40,827 nt of DNA, from assembly GCF_004348425.1 (NCBI RefSeq), contig NZ_SMKK01000067.1, forward strand, positions 1-40,827. Direction: 5' to 3'. Shown piece after piece: positions 7,752-15,577 of this stretch. The stretch's first letter is position 1, and every line of letters starts with the position of its first letter. The stretch comes from Actinomadura sp. 7K507. GTDB taxonomy: Bacteria > Actinomycetota > Actinomycetes > Streptosporangiales > Streptosporangiaceae. Below the pieces are notes generated by a model. That model saw only the letters and a list, made by a program, of their open reading frames with translations, did not search any database and was not told where the DNA came from. The position numbers and the translations under genes are program-made.

Positions 7752-8491
7752 CCGACGCACTCGGCTGGCGGCGCAAGTTCGGAGTGATCGCGCCGTCCAC
7801 CAACACCATCGTGGAACCCGACTTCTACCGGATGGGCGTCCCGGGCGTGACGTCCCACTTCTCCCGCATCCACATCCGCGACCAGAACATGGACGGCGAC
7901 GCGGGCATGGAGCGCCTGCTGGAGCAGATCCGCGACGAGATCGGCGGCGCCTGCGAGCGGGTCCTGACCTGCGAGCCCGACTACATGGTGATGGGCATGT
8001 CCGCCGAGACGTTCTGGGGCGGCGTGGAGGGCAACAAGGAGTTCGTCCGGCAGATCACCGGCATCACCGGGCTGCGGGTGGCGACCGGGGCGGAGGCGTG
8101 CGAGCGGGCACTGAACCTGCACGGCGCGCGCCGCATCGGCGTCGTCACCCCCTACCAGCCGGTCGGGGACGAGAACGTCGACCGGTTCTTCACCGAGCTC
8201 GGCTTCACCGTCGACCGGATCATCGGCCTGAAATGCCCGACGGCGGTGTCGATCGCCCACGTCGCCGAGGACGAGCTGCGCTCCGCGCTGCGGGAGCTCG
8301 CCTCGGGCGAGGTGGACGCGCTCGTCCAGTGCGGCACGAACCTGTCGATGGTCGGCCTCGCCGACGAGGCCGAACGGTGGCTGGGCCTGCCCGTCATCGC
8401 CATCAACGCCGCGACCTGGTGGATGGCGCTCCGCGACAACGGCATCGAGGACCGCGTCGAAGGCGCCGGCTCGCTCCTGCGCGATCACTGA
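7748..8491 (+). CDS. Asp/Glu racemase superfamily: arylmalonate decarboxylase/maleate isomerase-like
   Basis: A 247-residue member of the Asp/Glu racemase superfamily. The N-terminal GVIAPSTNTIVEPDFY motif is typical of the maleate isomerase/arylmalonate decarboxylase branch. The second-half catalytic cysteine is present (C195 in VQCGTNLSM). The first-half position, a cysteine in maleate isomerase and racemases and glycine in arylmalonate decarboxylase, is S85 (MGMSAET) here. With one cysteine left, decarboxylation is more likely than racemisation or two-cysteine isomerisation. In chlorophyll breakdown the C13 beta-keto ester becomes a decarboxylatable acid after demethylation, so such an enzyme would have a plausible task. 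That is inference. It is the last operon gene and starts in an ATGA overlap. Confidence 0.75.
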   Translation: MTDALGWRRKFGVIAPSTNTIVEPDFYRMGVPGVTSHFSRIHIRDQNMDGDAGMERLLEQIRDEIGGACERVLTCEPDYMVMGMSAETFWGGVEGNKEFVRQITGITGLRVATGAEACERALNLHGARRIGVVTPYQPVGDENVDRFFTELGFTVDRIIGLKCPTAVSIAHVAEDELRSALRELASGEVDALVQCGTNLSMVGLADEAERWLGLPVIAINAATWWMALRDNGIEDRVEGAGSLLRDH

Positions 8492-8495
8492 CCCC

Positions 8496-8535
8496 GCTCA
8501 CGGGATCACGGGGTCACAGGATCACGGGGCCACGG
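8496..8535. repeat. Five tandem 8-bp repeats between convergent genes
   Basis: Five consecutive octamers close to GATCACGG: GCTCACGG, GATCACGG, GGTCACAG, GATCACGG and GGCCACGG. A shifted sixth copy runs toward the end of the convergent gene. The block fills the whole 45-base gap between the operon end and the stop of the SCO1664-like gene. It is probably a slippage product. No terminator hairpin is obvious here. Confidence 0.6.
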
Positions 8536-8536
8536 G

Positions 8537-9325
8537 TCACAGGGGCGGCCACGGGATGGCGGGCCAGTCCTCCGGCGGGTAGGGGTGGATCCGGTGCTTG
8601 AGCATCAGTTCCACCCGGCGGCGCGTGGCGTCGACCTCGTCGGCGGTGAGGAGCTCGGTCAGGCGGGCGCCGAGGGCGCCGCCGCGGATGCCCTCGTCCA
8701 CGCGGCCCAGTGCCTCCAGCGCCTCGGAGGTCAGCGGCTTGCCGCGCCACTGCCACAGGACGGTGCGGAGCTTGTAGTCGACGGAGAAGCACACGCCGTG
8801 GTCGCAGCCGTAGACGTGGCCGTCGCCGGGCGGCAGCAGGTGCCCGATCTTGCGGTCGGCGTTGTTGACGACGGCGTCGAACACCGCCATGCGGCGGATC
8901 GCGTCGTCGTCGGAGCGGGACAGGGCGACCAGGTCGATGTCGGGGTCGGGCTCGACCCACAGCTGCACCATGCCCGGCCCGTACGGGCCGTCGCGGTGCA
9001 CGGTGGGCGGGACGGTCCCCCAGCCCATGGCCTTGGACACCTCGTACGCGGCGACCTCCCGCTCGGCGAGGGTGCCGTCCGGGAAGTCCCACAGCGGCCG
9101 TTCCCCGGCGACGGGCTTGTAGACGCAGGCGCCGGTGAGCCCGTCGAGGTCGACGGAGCAGTAGAGGGTGGCGTTGGACGCCTGGACGAGCCGGCCCTCC
9201 ACGCTGAGCCGCCCGGACGACAGCAGCTCCTCGGCGGCGGCCACGTCGCGGGGAGGGACCCGGCGTCCGGGCCTGCCCCGCCCGGCGTCGTCTGCGGGCG
9301 CCCGGTCCCGGGAGGACTGCGTCAT
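8537..9325 (-). CDS. SCO1664-family, PI3/PI4-kinase-like protein
   Basis: A 262-residue protein of the conserved actinobacterial SCO1664 family, distantly related to phosphatidylinositol 3/4-kinase catalytic domains. Visible kinase-like motifs are YKPVAGERPLWDFP (nucleotide-binding lysine), NNADRKIGHLL (catalytic-loop aspartate) and CDHGVCFS (metal-binding DxG-like). Its substrate is unknown to me. It follows the DUF3090 gene and the histidine phosphatase on the same strand, a trio that is conserved together in many actinobacteria, so the three probably share a pathway. The 120-base gap to the DUF3090 gene shows nothing else I can name. Confidence 0.8.
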   Translation of the reverse strand: MTQSSRDRAPADDAGRGRPGRRVPPRDVAAAEELLSSGRLSVEGRLVQASNATLYCSVDLDGLTGACVYKPVAGERPLWDFPDGTLAEREVAAYEVSKAMGWGTVPPTVHRDGPYGPGMVQLWVEPDPDIDLVALSRSDDDAIRRMAVFDAVVNNADRKIGHLLPPGDGHVYGCDHGVCFSVDYKLRTVLWQWRGKPLTSEALEALGRVDEGIRGGALGARLTELLTADEVDATRRRVELMLKHRIHPYPPEDWPAIPWPPL

Positions 9326-9445
9326 GCGCTCATTCTCCCGGCGGCCCGCTTCTTGATCCAGTACGGCGGGCCCTTTTCGTCCTCACCGGGCCGGGGCGCG
9401 GCGCACGCGCGGACGGCCCTGGGGGACGGGTTCGAGGGCGCCATA

Positions 9446-9994
9446 TCAGCCGTGGTATCCGTTCTGGCGCGGGCACACGTGCCCCTCGGCGTCGAGCGGC
9501 AGGCCGCACAGCGGGCAGGGCGGGCGCCCCGCGGCCACGACCTTCAGGGCGCGCTCGGCGAACGCGCGGGCCTGCGCGGCGCTGATCCGCACCCGCAGCA
9601 CCGCGATGGCCGGGTCCTCATCGCCGACCTCGGCGTCCTCCTCGGCCTCGGTGACCTCCTGGGCCTCGATGACGACCTGCTCGTCGTCGGGGTCCCACGC
9701 GAGCGCCATCGTGCCGACCTTGAACTCCTCCTCGACCGGCTGGTCGAGGGGGCCGTCGTCCGTGAGCTCCGACGGGGTCGCCGCCGGCACCGGGGCGTCC
9801 CCGCCGCTGCGCCGCAGCACCTCGTCCAGCAGCTCCTCGAGCCGCTCGGCCAGCAGCGTCACCTGGAACTTCTCCAGGGCGACGCTGGTGACGCGGCGGC
9901 CGGAACGCGCCTGCAGGTAGAAGGCCCGGTCGCCCGGCCGCCCGACGGCGCCCGCGACGAAGCGCTCCGGCGGGTCGTAGGAGATGACGGGCAT
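9446..9994 (-). CDS. DUF3090 family protein
   Basis: A 182-residue protein of the DUF3090 (conserved actinobacterial, repeat-free) family. It begins MPVISYDPPERFVAG, has an acidic middle (TEAEEDAEVGDEDPA), and ends in a likely zinc-binding knuckle CPLCGLPLD...HVC. The ATG at 9994 is chosen because family members begin with this motif and it lies ten bases after the stop of the histidine phosphatase. The open frame extends further upstream but would overlap that gene. Function is unknown. It is probably cotranscribed with its two neighbours. Confidence 0.85.
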   Translation of the reverse strand: MPVISYDPPERFVAGAVGRPGDRAFYLQARSGRRVTSVALEKFQVTLLAERLEELLDEVLRRSGGDAPVPAATPSELTDDGPLDQPVEEEFKVGTMALAWDPDDEQVVIEAQEVTEAEEDAEVGDEDPAIAVLRVRISAAQARAFAERALKVVAAGRPPCPLCGLPLDAEGHVCPRQNGYHG

Positions 9995-10004
9995 GACAAC
10001 GACC

Positions 10005-10718
10005 CTACGCGCCGCCGCCCACGGGCGCGTCATCCGGGCCGAGTCCGTCTTTCCCGGAACCTTCCTCCGGCGGCTCGGGAACGAGACCGGCCACATCGCC
10101 GCCGGTGTCGTTGACGCGGGCGACGAACGGCCGCGTTTCGGTGTACCGGATGACGGTCAGCGAAGCGGGGTCGGCCTGGATCCGCTGGAACTGGTCCAGG
10201 TGGAGGCCGAGCGCGTCGGCGACGACCGACTTGATGATGTCGCCGTGGCTGCACACCGCGTAGAGGGCGTCCGGGCCGTGCGCGGCGGCGATCCGCTCGT
10301 TCCAGTCGCGGACGGCGGCGACGGCGCGGTGCTGCGCCCCGGCGAGGGACTCGCCGTCCTCGCCGGGGAACCGCGCGGCGCTCGGGTGCGCCTGCACCAC
10401 CCGCCAGAGGGGCTCCTCGGCCAGTTCCTTGAGGGGACGGCCCGTCCAGTCGCCGTAGCGGACCTCGCCGAACCGCTCGTCCGTCTCGATCTTCTCGATC
10501 GGGCGGCCGTGCCCGGCGGCGATCGCCTCGGCGGTCTCGGCGCAGCGTTCCAGGGGGCTGGTCACGATCGCGGCGAGCGGGAGCGGCGCCAGGCGGGCGG
10601 CGAGCCGGGTGACCTGCGCGCGGCCGCGTTCGTCGAGCCGGACCCCAGGGGTCCAGCCGGCCAGCACGGGGCCGGTCATCGCGGTCAGGCCATGCCGTAC
10701 CAGGAGGAGGGTGGTCAC
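10005..10718 (-). CDS. Histidine phosphatase (MSMEG_4193 family)
   Basis: A 237-residue phosphoglycerate-mutase-like histidine phosphatase. The N-terminal motif LLLVRHG carries the phospho-accepting histidine. The second histidine lies in the CSHGDIIKSVVAD segment. TSPLERCAETAEAI is a conserved family stretch. The substrate is unknown, and the neighbours match the conserved actinobacterial set (MSMEG_4193, DUF3090, SCO1664). The start is the GTG at 10718, just before the TTLLLVRHG strand. A TAGAGT -10 box ends seven bases upstream, so the mRNA is probably leaderless. The reading frame remains open far upstream, but that stretch is antisense to corA. Confidence 0.88.
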   Translation of the reverse strand: MTTLLLVRHGLTAMTGPVLAGWTPGVRLDERGRAQVTRLAARLAPLPLAAIVTSPLERCAETAEAIAAGHGRPIEKIETDERFGEVRYGDWTGRPLKELAEEPLWRVVQAHPSAARFPGEDGESLAGAQHRAVAAVRDWNERIAAAHGPDALYAVCSHGDIIKSVVADALGLHLDQFQRIQADPASLTVIRYTETRPFVARVNDTGGDVAGLVPEPPEEGSGKDGLGPDDAPVGGGA

Positions 10719-10725
10719 AGCGGCC

Positions 10726-10731
10726 ACTCTA
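10726..10731 (-). promoter_or_regulatory. -10 box of the leaderless histidine phosphatase gene
   Basis: TAGAGT on the minus strand matches TAnnnT. It lies seven bases before the GTG at 10718, so transcription would begin at or next to the start codon. No clear -35 box is seen. Confidence 0.5.
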
Positions 10732-10790
10732 GAAGATGACCGGCACCCGACCGGCGGCGGCCACGGCCACGATGCGGAAGAATGCCCCGT

Positions 10791-11762
10791 GTGATCGTGG
10801 ACAAGGCCATCTACGCGGGCGGGAAGCGCCACGACATCGACGGCGACATCAGCGACGCCTTCGATCTCGCGCGCGAGAACGGCGAATGCTTCCTGTGGAT
10901 CGGCCTGTTCGAACCCGACGAGGAGGAGTTCGAGCTCGTCAAGGAGGAGCTGGGGCTGCACCCGCTCGCCGCCGAGGACGCCGTGGCCGCCCACCAGCGG
11001 CCCAAGCTGGAACGCTACGACGACACGCTGTTCATCGTGCTGAAGACGATCACCTACGTCGACGAGACGTCCGACATCGAGGTCGGCGAGATCATGCTCT
11101 TCCTCGGCCGCGACTTCGTCGTCACCGTCCGGCACGGCGGCGGCAACCCGCTCGGCCCCGTCCGCAAGCGGCTGGAGGACTCGCCCGAGCTGCTCAAGCA
11201 CGGCGCCACCGCCGTCCTGTACGCGGTGTGCGACGAGGTCGTCGACCAGTACGGCCTCGTCGTCCACGAGGTCGAGGTCGACATCATCGGGCTCGAACGC
11301 GCCGTGTTCGACACGGGCGCGCGGGACGTCACCGCCGACATCTACTCCCTCAAGCGGGAGGTCCTGGAGTTCCGGAGCGCCGAGGACCCGCTCGTCCCGG
11401 TGATGCAGGAGATCGTGAGGGGCCGCGTCCCCGAGTGCGCCTCCACCCGCGAGTACTTCCGCGACGTCCAGGACCACCTGCTGCGCGTGGACGGGCAGGT
11501 CGACGCGCACAACGAGCTGCTCAACAGCGTCCTCACCGCGCATCTCGCGCTGCTCGGCAAGCGGCAGAACGAGGACATGCGCAAGATCTCCGCGTGGGCC
11601 GCGATCATCGCGGTGCCGACGGCGATGGCCGGGATCTACGGCATGAACTTCGACCACATGCCCGAGCTGCACTGGACCTTCGGATACCCGCTGGCCCTCG
11701 CGGTCATGGCGGTCGTGTGCACGCTGCTGTTCCGCAGGCTCCGCAAGAGCGGCTGGCTCTAG
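10791..11762 (+). CDS. corA: CorA family divalent cation transporter
   Basis: A 323-residue magnesium/cobalt channel of the 2-TM-GxN family. It has a long cytosolic N-terminal domain (1-265) with the family stretch LGLHPLAAEDAVAAHQRPKLE, then two C-terminal membrane helices joined by the signature YGMNF, and a basic tail. It forms a pentamer in the inner membrane. The start is placed at GTG 10791, since relatives begin with IVD directly after the initiator and GGAAG (10776-10780) is well spaced for it. An ATG at 10782 is possible but sits one base from that site. Its stop shares a CTAG with the convergent membrane-protein gene. Confidence 0.92.
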   Translation: MIVDKAIYAGGKRHDIDGDISDAFDLARENGECFLWIGLFEPDEEEFELVKEELGLHPLAAEDAVAAHQRPKLERYDDTLFIVLKTITYVDETSDIEVGEIMLFLGRDFVVTVRHGGGNPLGPVRKRLEDSPELLKHGATAVLYAVCDEVVDQYGLVVHEVEVDIIGLERAVFDTGARDVTADIYSLKREVLEFRSAEDPLVPVMQEIVRGRVPECASTREYFRDVQDHLLRVDGQVDAHNELLNSVLTAHLALLGKRQNEDMRKISAWAAIIAVPTAMAGIYGMNFDHMPELHWTFGYPLALAVMAVVCTLLFRRLRKSGWL

Positions 11763-12427
11763 CCGGGCGGCGCGTCATCCGCCGGCGGGGTGCCGCCTGG
11801 AGACGCGTCGCCGCCGGGCGCGTCGCCGGCGGACGCGGGGGCGGCCAGCAGCACCGCCCACAGGTGCGACTCGGCGCCCCCCGACTCCAGGCGGCGCCGC
11901 AGCCGCTCCACCCCGCCGCGGGTCGGCAGCGCCAGCCAGACCAGCAGCGGGTAGCCGACGACGAATCCGGCGACGAAGACCAGCTCGCTCTGCCCGACCA
12001 TCGCCAGCGGCAGCCCCAGCAGGATCACGGCCTCGGCCAGCGCGAACCGCAGCAGCACCGCCTGCCGGAACATCAGCAGCGCGGTCCGCGCGGCCGCCGC
12101 GGGGCCGGCCCCCGGCGTCATCGCCCGCGGGGTGCGCGGACCGACCGTCATCGCGACCAGCGCCGCGGGCAGCAGCGGAAGGTAGGCCCAGGGCGGGGCG
12201 TCCTCGCCGCCCTGCACGATCAGCGGCGTGATCGCCAAGATCAGGACGGGGGCGGCCAGCAGGAAGATCATCATCGCCCGCAGGCGGCCGAGCTCGGTGC
12301 CGCCGGCCAGGGAGGCGAGGTAACCGGGGTCGTCGCCCGGTCCCGCGCCGAACACCGGCGCCACGTGCGGCCCGCCGTCGCCGTCCGGCGACTTCGGCGA
12401 GTACATCGAGAACGGGGGTGGCGCCAT
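11759..12427 (-). CDS. Multi-pass membrane protein, unknown
   Basis: A 222-residue protein with a Pro/Gly-rich cytosolic start (MAPPPFSMYSPKSPDG) and four hydrophobic segments, in two pairs: MMIFLLAAPVLILAI and YLPLLPAALVAMTVG, then FALAEAVILLGLPLAM and LVFVAGFVVGYPLLVWLAL. A Pro/Gly/Ala-rich tail follows. This layout recalls small actinobacterial membrane proteins of unknown role. The ATG at 12427 is preferred because its first residues fit the Pro-rich head. The open frame reaches 12472. It is convergent with corA, and the two stop codons overlap. Confidence 0.75.
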   Translation of the reverse strand: MAPPPFSMYSPKSPDGDGGPHVAPVFGAGPGDDPGYLASLAGGTELGRLRAMMIFLLAAPVLILAITPLIVQGGEDAPPWAYLPLLPAALVAMTVGPRTPRAMTPGAGPAAAARTALLMFRQAVLLRFALAEAVILLGLPLAMVGQSELVFVAGFVVGYPLLVWLALPTRGGVERLRRRLESGGAESHLWAVLLAAPASAGDAPGGDASPGGTPPADDAPPG

Positions 12428-12543
12428 GGGCACGAACTTTAGCCGCGCGGCGGCCCCGGCAATAGATGTCACCAGGATCTTTGCACCGGGCGGGAATCCG
12501 CGCGGGCCGATCTCCCGCTTCTCGCGCGGCCCGCGCGGACCGC

Positions 12544-12549
12544 TACATT
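12544..12549 (+). promoter_or_regulatory. -10 box before the aldo/keto reductase gene
   Basis: TACATT lies eight bases before the ATG at 12558, and no ribosome-binding site is seen between them. This suggests a leaderless or nearly leaderless mRNA. No convincing -35 box is present. Confidence 0.45.
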
Positions 12550-12557
12550 GACCGCCT

Positions 12558-13508
12558 ATGAAGGAGCGTCACCTCGGGCGGAGCGGGCTGCTGGTGTCCC
12601 GGCTGGGCCTCGGCACCATGACCTGGGGCCAGGACACCGGTCCGGACGAGGCCGCCGCGCAGCTCACCGCGTTCGTCGAGGCCGGGGGCACGCTGGTGGA
12701 CACCGCCGACGTCTACAACGAGGGCTACGGCGAGCGGATCCTCGGCCACCTGCTCCGCGAGACGGTCGACCGGGACGCCCTCGTCATCGCGACCAAGGCG
12801 GCGATCAGGCCGAACGGCCGCTACGACGGGTCCCGCCGGCACCTGCTCCGCGCCCTGGACGCCTCCCTGGACCGGATGGACCTGGAGTACGTCGACCTGT
12901 GGCAGCTGCACGTGTACGACCCGGCCACGCCGCTGGAGGAGACGCTGTCGGCGCTGGACGAGGCGGTCGCGTCCGGCCGGGCCCGCTACGTCGGGGTGTC
13001 GAACTACGCGGGCTGGCAGGTGTCCAAGGCCGCCGCCTGGCAGCGGGCGTGGCCGGGCCGCGCCCCGATCGTGTCCGCGCAGCTGGAGTACTCGCTGCTG
13101 CGCCGCGACGTCGAGCGCGAGGTCGCGCCCGCGGCGCTGGACGCCGGGGCGGGGCTGCTGCCGTGCTCGCCGCTCGGCCGCGGGGTGCTCACCGGCAAGT
13201 ACCGCACCGGCATCCCCGCCGGGTCGCGCGCCGCCGCCCCGCACTTCTCCGAGTTCGTCCAGCCCTACCTCGACGACGAGTGCGCCCGGATCGTGGAGTC
13301 GGTGGTGACCGCCGCCGAGGGCCTCGGCCGCTCCCCCCTCGCCGTCGCGCTCGCGTGGGTCCGCGACCGGGCGGGGGTGGCCGCGCCGATCGTCGGCGCC
13401 CGGACGGTCGCGCAGCTCGGCGCCATTCTGGACAGCGAGGACCTGACGCTGCCGAACGAGATCCGCGGCGCGCTGGACGACGTCTCCGACACCGCGTCCG
13501 GCCCGTGA
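12558..13508 (+). CDS. Aldo/keto reductase
   Basis: A 316-residue NADPH-dependent oxidoreductase with a TIM-barrel fold. The catalytic tetrad is visible: D48 and Y53 (VDTADVYNEG), K80 (VIATKAA) and H118 (WQLHVYD). The cofactor region near the C terminus reads PIVGARTVAQL. It belongs to the large general aldo/keto reductase group (YghZ/Tas/IolS-like) of broad or unknown substrate. It begins at ATG 12558 without a Shine-Dalgarno sequence. It is divergent from the membrane-protein gene and followed closely by the RecD2-like gene. Confidence 0.92.
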   Translation: MKERHLGRSGLLVSRLGLGTMTWGQDTGPDEAAAQLTAFVEAGGTLVDTADVYNEGYGERILGHLLRETVDRDALVIATKAAIRPNGRYDGSRRHLLRALDASLDRMDLEYVDLWQLHVYDPATPLEETLSALDEAVASGRARYVGVSNYAGWQVSKAAAWQRAWPGRAPIVSAQLEYSLLRRDVEREVAPAALDAGAGLLPCSPLGRGVLTGKYRTGIPAGSRAAAPHFSEFVQPYLDDECARIVESVVTAAEGLGRSPLAVALAWVRDRAGVAAPIVGARTVAQLGAILDSEDLTLPNEIRGALDDVSDTASGP

Positions 13509-13559
13509 CACCCTCGGGACGTTCCACCGCCAACCGTGTTCAGCCGCGACGGGAAGCCC

Positions 13560-15467
13560 GTGACCGAGACCCCTGACCCCGCCCCCGCAGACCTCACCCC
13601 CGCGGAGCGGGCGGCGCGCGCCGCGGAGGCGATGCGCGCCGCCGAGGCCGCCGCCGAGGCCCTCGACGTCCGGCGCGACGAGGAACCCCGCGAGCCCGCG
13701 CCCGCCGCGCCGCCGGGTCCGCCGCCGTCCGCGCGGGAGGGCCTGCGGGACCTCACCGAGCTGTTCTCCGCGACGGGCGTCCCCGCGCCGCTAGCCGCCG
13801 GCGCCGCCGCGCGGCTCGGCCCGGACGCCGCCGCCGGGCTGCGCGCCGACCCGTGGCGGCTGCTGCGCGTCCCCGGCGTCCAGCCCCGGCAGGCCGACCA
13901 CTTCGCCCGCGCCCTCCTCGGGCCGGACGCCCGGCCCGACGACCCGCGCCGCGGCCGCGCGCTCGTCCTGCACGTGCTGACCGAGGCCGCGCGCGGGGGG
14001 CACACGGTCACGCCCGCCGCCGAGGTGGTGTCCGCGCTGGAGGGTTTGCGGGTCCCCGACCCGCAGGGCGCCGTGGAGGCCGCGCTGGACGAGGCGGAGG
14101 TCCTCGCCCTCACCGAGGAGCCCGCGTTCGACGAGGAGTTCCTCGACGAGGACGCCGAGCCGCCCGAACCGGAGGAGACGCTCGGCCCGGCACGGTGGGC
14201 GCTCGCGGAGGAGGCCGCCGCCGAGGGCTTCCAGCGGCTGACGGCCACCGCCGTGCCGCTGCTGGACGACGCGGCCGTCAAGGGCCTGCGCGACGGGCTG
14301 CCCGAGGACCGCTCCCTCGCCCTCACCGCCGCGCTCCGCACCGGGGTGAGCATCCTGCGCGGCACGCCGGACGACCTCGCCCAAGCCGTCACCGGCATCG
14401 CCGCGGCGGCGGCGGGCCAGGGCGTGCGGACGGCCATCGCCGCGCCCACCGACCGCGCCGCCGCCGATCTCGCCGCCGCCGTTCCCGGGGGCGCCGAGGG
14501 CGTCGCGGTCACCGGCCTGCACCGGCTGCTGGAGCCGCGGGAGGAACCGGCGGCCTCGCCGGGAACCGTCGTCTACGGGCGCGGCGAGCACCACCCGTTC
14601 GACCTCGACCTGGTCATCGTGGCGGACGCCTCGGTGCTCGACGTCGAACTGTGCGCGGTCCTGGCCGAGGCGTGCCCCGACGGCGCCCACCTCGTGCTGT
14701 GCGCCGAGCCCGGCGCCCCGCCGCCCGCCGGGCCCGGCCGCCCGCTGGACGATCTGGAGGCCTCCGAGACCGTCCCCGTCGTCGCGCTGGACGCCGCGCC
14801 GCCGTCCGGCCCGCTCGGCGCGCTCGCCGAGGCGGTGCGCGGCGGCGACCTGGCCGCCGTGGACGCGCCGGGGCGCGAGGTCGTGATCGTGCCCGCCACC
14901 GGCCCCGCGGAGGCGGTGCACCGGGCCGTCCAGCTCGTCGCCGACTCGATCCCCCGCGCGCTCGGGATCGCCGTCGAGGACGTCCAGGTCGTCGCCCCGG
15001 CCGCGGGCGGCGAGGCGGGCACCCGGGCCCTCAACGCGGCGCTCAAGGAGCGGCTGAACCCCGGGCCCGGCAGGTTCGGCGGGATGGACCCCGGCGACCG
15101 GGTGGTCGTCGCCGCGCCGCTCCCCCAGGCCGCGCCCGGCGAGACCGGCGTGGTGACCGGCGGCGGCCCGCACGGGCTGGACGTCGGCTTCCCCGGCGGC
15201 CCGGCCGTCGTCGCCCCGGCGGACGCGTCCCGGCTGCGGCACGGCTGGGCCCTCACGGTGGCGCAGGCACGCGGCACCCGGCGGCCGGCCGTGGTCGCGG
15301 TCATGTCGCCGGAGGGCCTGTCGCGTCCGCTGGTGGCCACCGCGTTCGGGCTGGCGCTCCGGCACCTTTCGGTCGTGCAGGCGTCCGGTCCGGCGCTGGC
15401 CAGGGCCGTCCGCGAGGACGGCGGCTCCGGGCGGCGCACCAGGCTCGCGAAACTGGTGACCCAGTGA
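13560..15467 (+). CDS. RecD2-like protein with lost ATPase motifs (helix-hairpin-helix protein)
   Basis: A 635-residue protein. Residues 1-65 are Ala/Glu/Pro-rich and probably disordered. About 70-160 is a helix-hairpin-helix-like region (WRLLRVPGVQPRQADHFA). From about 250 on, the sequence follows the RecD2/UvrD-type helicase core, but its motifs are decayed. The Walker A position reads SILRGTPDDLAQAV instead of GGPGTGKT. The Walker B position reads LVIVADASVLD instead of VVDEAS. The late motif reads WALTVAQARGTRRPAVV where active RecD2 has the HKSQG box. ATP hydrolysis is therefore unlikely. It may keep a DNA-binding or structural role. GTG 13560 has GGGAAG just upstream. GTG 13536 is an alternative giving eight more residues. 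Confidence 0.75.
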   Translation: MTETPDPAPADLTPAERAARAAEAMRAAEAAAEALDVRRDEEPREPAPAAPPGPPPSAREGLRDLTELFSATGVPAPLAAGAAARLGPDAAAGLRADPWRLLRVPGVQPRQADHFARALLGPDARPDDPRRGRALVLHVLTEAARGGHTVTPAAEVVSALEGLRVPDPQGAVEAALDEAEVLALTEEPAFDEEFLDEDAEPPEPEETLGPARWALAEEAAAEGFQRLTATAVPLLDDAAVKGLRDGLPEDRSLALTAALRTGVSILRGTPDDLAQAVTGIAAAAAGQGVRTAIAAPTDRAAADLAAAVPGGAEGVAVTGLHRLLEPREEPAASPGTVVYGRGEHHPFDLDLVIVADASVLDVELCAVLAEACPDGAHLVLCAEPGAPPPAGPGRPLDDLEASETVPVVALDAAPPSGPLGALAEAVRGGDLAAVDAPGREVVIVPATGPAEAVHRAVQLVADSIPRALGIAVEDVQVVAPAAGGEAGTRALNAALKERLNPGPGRFGGMDPGDRVVVAAPLPQAAPGETGVVTGGGPHGLDVGFPGGPAVVAPADASRLRHGWALTVAQARGTRRPAVVAVMSPEGLSRPLVATAFGLALRHLSVVQASGPALARAVREDGGSGRRTRLAKLVTQ

Positions 15468-15502
15468 GCCGGTGACGAGGTAAAGAAACCCTCGTGTCGC
15501 GG

Positions 15503-15531
15503 TTTACCGGCAGGCCCGTATGGGACACGAT
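15503..15531 (+). promoter_or_regulatory. Candidate promoter of the surface protein gene
   Basis: TTTACC (15503-15508), a 17-base spacer and CACGAT (15526-15531) could form a housekeeping promoter. The -35 hexamer is also the right arm of an inverted repeat with GGTAAA at 15479-15484, so a regulator or a weak hairpin may lie here. Confidence 0.35.
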
Positions 15532-15577
15532 GTCAACAGGGTTGGCAAATGCTCACAAAACGGGGTGGAGGAGCGAC

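Noticed and set aside
15479..15577. Riboswitch (c-di-AMP type) before the surface protein gene
   Set aside because: The leader after the candidate promoter is only about 40 bases and lacks the known conserved blocks. Only a simple GGTAAA/TTTACC inverted repeat is seen.
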